Positions 56,786-64,000 of a stretch of 64,000 nucleotides of DNA are shown here, one piece after another. The notes below the pieces were generated by a model. It saw only the letters and a program-made list of their open reading frames with translations. It did no database searches and was not told the DNA's origin. Each line of letters begins with the position of its first letter. Positions within the stretch are counted from its first letter, which is position 1. This DNA comes from Uloborus plumipes (Eukaryota; Arthropoda; Arachnida; Araneae; Uloboridae): contig JAXGGA010002071.1 in assembly GCA_038373865.1 (NCBI GenBank), positions 1 to 64,000 of the forward strand, in the 5' to 3' direction. The translations under genes and the position numbers were made by a program.

Positions 56786-59767
56786 AAGTTTAAAAAAAAT
56801 ATAACCCGACTACAAAAAAAAAAAAGCACTGAAAGGTAAGAAACAAGGTCGGCGCTATTTAATATCATCGTCTTATTAAATAAAACAAGACGTTTGATAT
56901 CTTAGCTATACCTGTTTATTTAGTTCTACGACTTGAACCCTCTGCAAGTTCCACATTAACAACATAATTCAATTCAAATGCTGTAGTCGTGCGTTGTCAA
57001 CTACAGAAAAACAATTTTATAGAATAACATTATAACCTAATTTACCATTCTTGTATATATATATAGATCAAACTAATATGTTTGCTTGTGTATCAAGTTT
57101 AAATGCTTGCTTTCTGTAGTTGACAACGCACGAATACAGCATTTGAATTGAATTATGTTGTTAATGTGGAACTTGCAGAGGGGTAATTCCACTTTAAAGC
57201 AACAAATGCGGTGCGCATCACCATTTTTGATTTTGATGAAAATTTGCATGTGTATTCCTTTTACTTCCCAGAGCTCAAAATAGTGTTCATTTTATTTTTA
57301 AAAAATTTACCCTTTGATATGTAGGCCCTTTTTGTTGTTGGCAATAGCGAAAATCGCGCGTTTTGATGCTTTGCCTTATGAACTATAACTTTTTTTCTAT
57401 CAAAGATTTTGAGCTCAACTATAGCTCATTGGAAAGCTAAGAAAAAGATCTTTTTATATTTGCTATCAATAAATTTCATATTTTAAAAAAATACTTATTT
57501 TTATAATGTCAAAGTTCACGACGAAAATGACATTTTTTACTACTTTCGAACATTAAAAAACCCATGAAGGGTTCAAAGTAACTAGCCGATTTTTTCCTCA
57601 TATATTCATAGTCATGGTTACTTACTGTATAAAAACAATTGGCTGGTTATTCCACCCCCTTTATGAGATATGCCCCCTCAAAGTTGTAATTTTTTTAAAA
57701 AATCCAACTTTCATCGCTAAAAAAATGCATGTGGGGGGCAAGATAAAAAAAAATTTACATGTGGTATTTTAAGTACTTTTTACCAGCTTTCTAATAAAAC
57801 AAAAGTTGCTTTGTTATTCAAAGGCGTTTGGCAGATATAAGGGACTGAACTTTCAAAAAATTGCACAAAAACAACACGATTATTTTCATTTTTTAAAATC
57901 TTTTTTTTTTATTTAAATGTAATTATATACCTTATTCTTTGCCTTAAATGCTAAAAAAAGACTAAGAAGAGCAATGCAGAAACATATTTAAAGTTTAATA
58001 AGATAATTTAATATTTTTAACACCTGGGAATATAGAATACCACTTAACTTGTCTGATTTTTAAACATCTGATTGCTACCTACAACAGGACTGAGCATTTC
58101 TCAACTTGTCCAGGTTTGTTCATACCATGTGGTCATCTTTGTTCTGGCTTGCTCTCACATGTGTATCTTAGTTGTCTTTCAAATTCTGAAAGAAGTAGGT
58201 TGTTGAGCTAATGTTTCTGCTGTAAAATCTTGCGAAGCTGATGTGATTTCTTTTCATTTCAAGTTCATTCATATTCACAGAATGTTTTGTTAAAGGTAAA
58301 AAAAGAAATTCTTTAGAATCCTTAAATATAAATTTAAATTTGTCTTTTTACATGTAAACTGTGAATAAGTTATGGATAACCCTAAATGCTCCATAGGAGT
58401 GTTTGAGAATGATGATTGTAATACTTTAAGTTACAGTAAGCAGTCTACTGTAAATAGTATTTCTGAGTAGTGATGACTTTTAACAAAACATTCTGTGAAT
58501 ATGAATGAACTTGAAATGAAAAGAAATCACATCAGCTTCACAAGATTTTACAGCAGAAACACTAGCTCAACAACCTACTTCTTTCAGAATTTGAAAGACA
58601 ACTAAGATACACATGTGAGAGCAAGTCAGAACAAGGATGACCACATGGTATGAACAAACCTGGACAAGTTGAGAAATGCTCAGTCCTGTTGTAGGTAGCA
58701 ATCAGATGTTTAAAAATCAGACAAGTTTAGTGGTATTCTATATTCCCAGGTGTTAAAAATATTAAATTATCTTATTAAACTTTAAATATGTTTCTCCATT
58801 GCTCTTCTTAGTCTTTTTTTAGCATTTAAGGCAAAGAATAAGGTATATAATTACATTTAAATAAAAAAAAGATTTAAAAAAATAAAAATAATCGTGTTGT
58901 TTTTGTGCAATTTTTTGAAAGTTCAGTCCCTTATATCTGCCAAACACCTTTGAATAACAAAGCAACTTTTGTTTTATTAGAAAGCTGGTAAAAAGTACTT
59001 AAAATACCACATATAAAAAATTTTTTATCTTGCCCCCCACATGCATTTTTTTAGCGTTAAAAATTGGATTTTTTAAAAAATTTACAACTTTGGGGGGGCA
59101 TATCTCATAAAGGGGGTGGAATAACAAGCCAATTTTTTTTTATACAGTAAGTAACCATGACTATGAATATACGATGAAAAAATCGGCTTGTTACTTTGAA
59201 CACTTCATGGGTTTTTTAATGTTCGAAAGTAGTAAAAAATGTCATTTTCGTCGTGAACTTTGACCTTGAAAAAATAAGTATTTTTTTTCAATCTGAAATT
59301 TATTGATAGCATATATAAAAAGATCTTTTTCTTAGCTTTCCAATGAGCTATAGTTGAGCTCAAAATCTTTGATAGAAAAAAAGTTATAGTTCATAAGACA
59401 AAGCATCAAAACGCCCGATTTTCGCTGTTGCCAACAACAAAAAGGGCCTATATATCAAAGGGTAAATTTTTTAAAAATAAAATGAACACTATTTTGAGCT
59501 CTGGGAAGTAAAAGGAATACACATGCAAATTTTCATCAAAATCAAAAATGGTGATGCAACAACTTTTTTGAAAATTTGTTGATTTAAAATGGAATGACCC
59601 AGAGGGTTCAAGTCGTAGAACTAAATAAACAGGTATAGCTAAGATATCAAACGTCTTGTTTTATTTAATAAGACGATGATATTAAATAGCGCCGACCTTG
59701 TTTCTTACCTTTCAGTGCTTTTTTTTTTTTTGTAGTCGGGTTATATATTTTTTAAACTTGTTATTAT
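56786..59767. repeat. 3-kb palindrome with arms of about 1.3 kb
   Basis: The arms mirror each other from ATAACAAGTTT...TAACCCGACTAC (left) to GTAGTCGGGTTA...AAACTTGTTAT (right) about a centre near 58387, with a loop of about 170 bp. They match closely over most of their length. The left arm carries a small fold-back element (56945-57180) that the right arm lacks. No coding frame is visible in either arm. Confidence 0.85.
56945..57180. mobile_element. Fold-back element inside the left arm of the 3-kb palindrome
   Basis: CAAGTTCCACATTAACAACA and its complement (ending 57175) form arms of about 60 bp, including GTGCGTTGTCAACTACAG. The right arm reads directly GACCCAGAGGGTTCAAG near 59598-59614, the uninterrupted state. 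Confidence 0.75.
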
Positions 59768-60599
59768 TGAAGAGATTGCTTGTGGTGTGATAAGGGGATT
59801 TTATCTTCATTTAGCTCCTTATTTAATAAAAACATATCAACTTGTTTCGAGTCAGCATATGGGGAGTTAACACTACATATCACTTTTTGCTCATGAATTC
59901 TCTAAAGTGGTGCAAAAAAACTATAATGGTGACTGAACCCCCCCCCCCCCCAAAAAAAAAAACCTATAATGATAAATAAAAGCAAAAATAAAGTGAAAAC
60001 AAGTATTTAAATGAATTAATAGCTAAAGTTAAGTGTAGAGTCCAGCACATGTTGAGTCCAGCACACTTTTAAACTGCCATTAATATGATTTTTAAAAAAG
60101 ATTGTATGCAATTTTTTGCATAATTATGTTAAATGGGGTATAAAATTAGAAAATAAAAATATTTATTGAAGTCTGTTTATTTAGAGCCACAAAAACAAAA
60201 CTTTTTTATGTTTTTTTTGTGCTGGACTCTACAGGTACATATTTTTGAATTCCAAACACAAACAAAATTTTATATTTGAAATTGAAAAAGTATGTGAGTG
60301 ACTAAATACTCTTTCTATTTTCCGATTTCAAGCAAAAAAATGATTGCAAAATGGTTCATTTGTCATATATGGAAGATTTTATTATAGAATTTTGAGCTGT
60401 AGAGTCCGCAACACGAGTTTTAACAATTTTCCAATTAAATACTAAATATCTCTATAAATATCCAACCAAATTCAAAACAATCAACATATTCTCATAATTT
60501 AAACATTTAACTTCAGGTATCTATTGCAAAAAATTATACCGAATGAGCTTTGTTGCGGACACTTTTTGGTCAAAATACTGTGAAATGGCCCTTTAATTA

Positions 60600-61870
60600 G
60601 TTGCAGGAAATTTAATTTCTTGAACAGACTCAAATTTAGCATTCTAGTTATTATCTAGTTATTTAGCGAAGTTATGAGAAATTGAAGCACCAAACAAGAT
60701 AAATAAAATAATAATTAACTTAATTTCTGCAGTGTCAATTTTTCTTATTTTGCTAACTTCTATTGTCAGGTCATACAAAATAGAAACCACAAATGAAGCA
60801 ATTGTACTAAAACTAGTTGCTTTTCATTTTTTAAGAACAAAACGATTCAATATATATATGGCTAAAACCCTTTCTTTTTGCTTTTTAAGAAACGTGACAT
60901 TCAGTTCAGTAACATATTCGTTATTTTTCAGTTACCGATCTGACAGACGAGTAATTTTATTGCCGAGACGATCGCGCTTAACCAAAATCATGGTTTTTTC
61001 ACTTGTAATCAAGGAATGTACTTATATATAAAATAACTTTTAAAGTAATAAAAACTGCGCATTTTAGCGTATGTTACCGATGTGATGACTTAAATGACAC
61101 ACATTTTATAAAATCACTTAAAAAAAATTTACCCATAATTTTAGATGCAGAAATGAAAATTTTTAATTACAATGCGATAAAACATCACACCAGCTACTCA
61201 GTATCACGTAGTATCACTGCAGGAAATGATTTTGGGAGCCTAAATATAGATCGGAAGTTATTGTTACCTCTCTGACGCGGAACTGAGGGACACGCTTATT
61301 TCGCATTCCCTAGAAAATCAGAAATCGATTAAAACAAAAATGAAGTAAAATATTAAAGGGGTAAAAGTAGAATCGTTTTTTGTGCAAGTGCATTTTGTTA
61401 GGAAGTTAGAAAGTGCGCATGACCTGCTTGCATGTGCTAAGCTTTACTAGTGGGGACATGTTACTGATCTAATATTTGAAATATAAAAACAATAGTTTTT
61501 GAAGAAATTTTTTTTTCTAGATATTATTAGATGAAATTAAAGCAAAACCTTAGCTTCTTTTGCAGAAAAATTATTTTTTGACAAGAAATTGAAATGCTAG
61601 TGAAAATTCACTTGGGACTCAAATTAGCACTTTTCTAAATATTAGGCATAACCTCCTAGGCATAAACAGAGAAATCAGTAGAGTTCAGTTGTTGGGCGTC
61701 TGTTGAAGTTACTGAGATGTATAATAAAGTGAAGTTGTACCGCATAGGTATAACGGGCAAAAAGAAACCTTGGATAACACTCCCATACCTGCCAACATGT
61801 CTTCTTAGAAAATCTTACAATTTCCCCTACGAAACTGTACTAAGGCAATAACCGATTCTTTAATTAAAAT
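60600..61870. other. Spacer without recognised features
   Basis: AT-rich sequence with short open frames lacking recognisable features. No repeat is obvious by eye. Confidence 0.4.
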
Positions 61871-61879
61871 TAGACATTA

Positions 61880-62830
61880 AATAAGGTATTGTAATTATAT
61901 CACTGCCACTTTCAGTAGTTTTCTTTCATTTTAATTACCATTTTAACTGTTCCTTAGATTTTCAATTGAATAAATTCATTTCAGTTATACAATTTTCGGT
62001 GAAGTATATTCTGAATATCAGCATGCTGGGAAGGAAAAAAAAGACATGAATAATAAAAAATAAATGAAGTAAACGTAGGCTTCACTAGCCATGTCAAAAT
62101 AACTTCCAGCTGTCAAAAATATTAAAATACTTTCAAGATGAAAAAGGACTGAAATTTCAACACAGGAAGCAATTTTTCGTCGACTATAGATCAGTTTTTT
62201 AAAAAATGAATTTACCTATTAATTATAAAAATTAAAAAATGATGCAATAAGTTCATTTAAGACAATTGGCAATATGTCAAAATAACTTCCAACCATAAAA
62301 AATATTAAAACACTGACAAAATGTTATAGGATTGAAATGTCAAACAAACGAAGCGATTTTACCAGAATCGCGGGTAAAATGTAACATGTAAAATGGAGAG
62401 GAAAAAATTAAAAATTTATTAAAATAAATAATTAAATGTGATAACCTAAGGTAGCATATGTTAATGTAAACTAACATTTTCACAAATATTAAAATATTTG
62501 CACGATGCAAAAGGATTGTAGCCTCAATCACATGAACCAGTTTTCCGCGAAGTACGCGCTCAGTGCTGAAATATGACGACGTTTAGGCTCTCCCTCGCGT
62601 TTTAACACATGTATCGATGGATTTTAAAAAAGCCTAATACAGGGTTCATACTCATTTTTAAAAATGAAAACTAAGGACTTTTTAAGGACTCCCAAATTTT
62701 TTTAAGGACTCATAGGAAAATATTTAAACAGCTTTAGAAACACAATTTCAAATTTACGAGTACATTAAAATTTAAAGTGCAGAGAGATTCGCAATGGATT
62801 CTGATTCAAACGACAATGAATGATTAAGAG
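61880..62830. mobile_element. Rearranged second copy of the CAGGGTTC-type element
   Basis: 61880-62600 repeats the interior of 50744-52371 (shared TTGTAATTATATCACTG, GATAACCTAAGGTAGCATAT and GTTTTCCGCGAAGTACGCG). At 62639 a fresh CAGGGTTCATACTCATTTTT start follows, so two truncated copies abut head-to-tail. Confidence 0.7.
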
Positions 62831-63629
62831 ACTAGCAATCTGAATTGGGAATGGAAAATAACCACAGAAAGCGCAACAAATAGGATAAACGACATCGTCT
62901 GTGCTTTTCTAGAGTTAAGCTCTTTAATCTTTTTACTCGTTGAATTTACTATTATTCTGGCCAACTTTTCTAAGATTAGGATTGTTTTGTTTATATTTGT
63001 TAGTGTTATTTCATTTTCAATGCAGTAATAATTTTTTCAAATATTTTTTTACTAAATTAACCTTATTTTTTATCATTGCTTAAATACGCTAACACTAATG
63101 TTGCTTATTTACATGCTTAAGAGCAAGAATCTGAGAAACTGTCATGCCTAGCATTATGAGGTGATTCATGACCTCTCAGATTTTCTCCCAAAAATTACCA
63201 AATGTTTATTATCTTATTGAAAGACCAAATCCAGAATGTTTTGTTCTAAAGTTGAGTTGTTTAATTTTTATGGATCCCTAAAGGTGAAGGTGCGGCATCA
63301 AAAATTTAGCGGATTTTCAAGACATGGAAATTGCTGTGGGCCAAAACTCTTAAAAGGAACTGTTGAACTCCAATTTTCTTTCTGTATATTGAATATAGAA
63401 GGTTCAAACTTTACAAAATGAATGTTAAATTTGAGGTAAGTTGTTGCCGTAAGGTCAGTGAAGGCCCTCAAAACAAGGCATTTTTGACGTTTTTTAGCAT
63501 TTTTGAGGTCCAAAAACAGCTTGTACATTTCAGTTGCCACGGCAAAAGTAGTGTCGTTTGAAAGACCAGTGTAAGCACTTTAAAATAATGTATAGATAAC
63601 CAAGAAAAGTTCAACGTGCTTTTAGTTGC

Positions 63630-64000
63630 AAAAGGCCGAAATATGAAAAATGTCATATTTTACCGATATTCAAACGGTCATAACTTCCTCTGCCAACAAC
63701 ATATTGGAATATTTTTTTTGCCAATGTCATACTCTATTCTTTGTCTTAATAGAACAGTTAGTCCTTTGAGGCGAAATGCTTAAAAGTTTTTTACAAAAAA
63801 TGCACAGGAAAAAATACATTTTTTGTCAAAATTTTTTTAACATTTCGCCTCAAAGGATTCAACTGTTCTGTTAAGATAAAGAATAGAGTATGACATTGGC
63901 AAAAAAAAAAAAAAAAAAAATTCAGTATGTTGTTGGCAGAGGAAGTTATGACCGTTTGAATATCGATAAAATATGACATTTTTCATATTTCGGCCTTACG
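63630..64000. repeat. Palindrome cut by the window end
   Basis: The sequence mirrors about a centre near 63810: CCTTTGAGGCGAAATG against CATTTCGCCTCAAAGG, and CAAACGGTCATAACTTCCTC against its complement near 63935-63955. The right arm is still matching at position 64000, so the repeat continues outside. Confidence 0.82.

Larger units (their letters stand above)
52452..60592. mobile_element. 8.1-kb region bounded by perfect 20-bp inverted repeats
   Basis: AGGGCCATTTCACAGTATTT (52452-52471) recurs as its exact complement at 60573-60592. Next to each end and again inside (near 52474, 52642, 52856, 60397 and 60548) is a GTTGCGGAC motif, often GTTGCGGACTCTAC. This looks like one large element whose interior has been filled by a minisatellite, a LINE end, 593-bp repeats and a 3-kb palindrome. 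No transposase, integrase or polymerase frame is seen. Confidence 0.55.

Overview
The window is nuclear DNA from an intron-rich, AT-rich animal genome, most likely an arthropod; arachnid is only a guess. The first gene has short exons with GT-AG introns of about 0.5-1.2 kb, and the rest is dominated by DNA transposons (hAT, piggyBac, TA-inserting mariner/pogo types), Helitrons and Helentron-like elements, SINE heads and LINE 3' ends. I recognise two real protein-coding genes.

(1) Positions 1-7391 (+): the last eight coding exons of NADH-type glutamate synthase (GOGAT), covering the FAD/NAD(P)H-binding beta-subunit-like domain through to the stop codon. Its 5' part lies outside the window.

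(2) Positions 45788-47677 (+): an unusual 629-residue metallothionein-like protein with 188 cysteines (about 30%). It is built from 28 near-identical 20-residue modules (C-x-C-G-x2-C-x-C-C-x-D-G-x-C-K) behind a distinct Cys-rich cap. A splice acceptor lies just before its ATG. About 10.2 kb upstream, at 35174-35544, is a promoter-like block. It holds a perfect three-unit heat-shock element, four metal-response-element cores of the form TGCRCNCG within 151 bp, two inverted CCAAT boxes, a YY1-type AAGATGGCGG and a strong splice donor. The block and the coding exon join in compatible phase. I propose they form one metal- and stress-inducible gene with a 10.2-kb first intron; this is inference and needs RNA evidence.

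Everything else is repeats, often nested and datable by target-site duplications (TSDs). Region by region: 6.4-6.8 kb, a SINE split by a hAT element inside a GOGAT intron; 10.1-11.0 kb, a fold-back element carrying a LINE 3' end; 14.5-16.3 kb, piggyBac inside piggyBac; 17.4-19.9 kb, MITE in Helitron in hAT; 19.9-24.1 kb, further hAT, SINE and fold-back elements; 25.2-26.5 kb, a terminal-inverted-repeat (TIR) element with eight 17-bp iterons; 26.7-31.0 kb, a minus-strand Helitron hosting a TA element and a 1.56-kb palindrome; 31.1-33.8 kb, a palindromic element interrupted by a Helentron-like element, with the empty site kept in the other arm; 39-45 kb, hAT elements and MITEs inside the proposed metallothionein intron; 48.2-52.4 kb, a Helitron end, an inverted repeat and a CAGGGTTC element; 52.45-60.59 kb, a region bounded by perfect 20-bp inverted repeats and holding a minisatellite, a CR1-like LINE end, 593-bp repeats and a 3-kb palindrome; 63.6 kb to the end, a palindrome cut by the window edge.

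Element calls rest on termini, TSDs and short protein remnants read by eye. Family names are provisional and no database search was possible.
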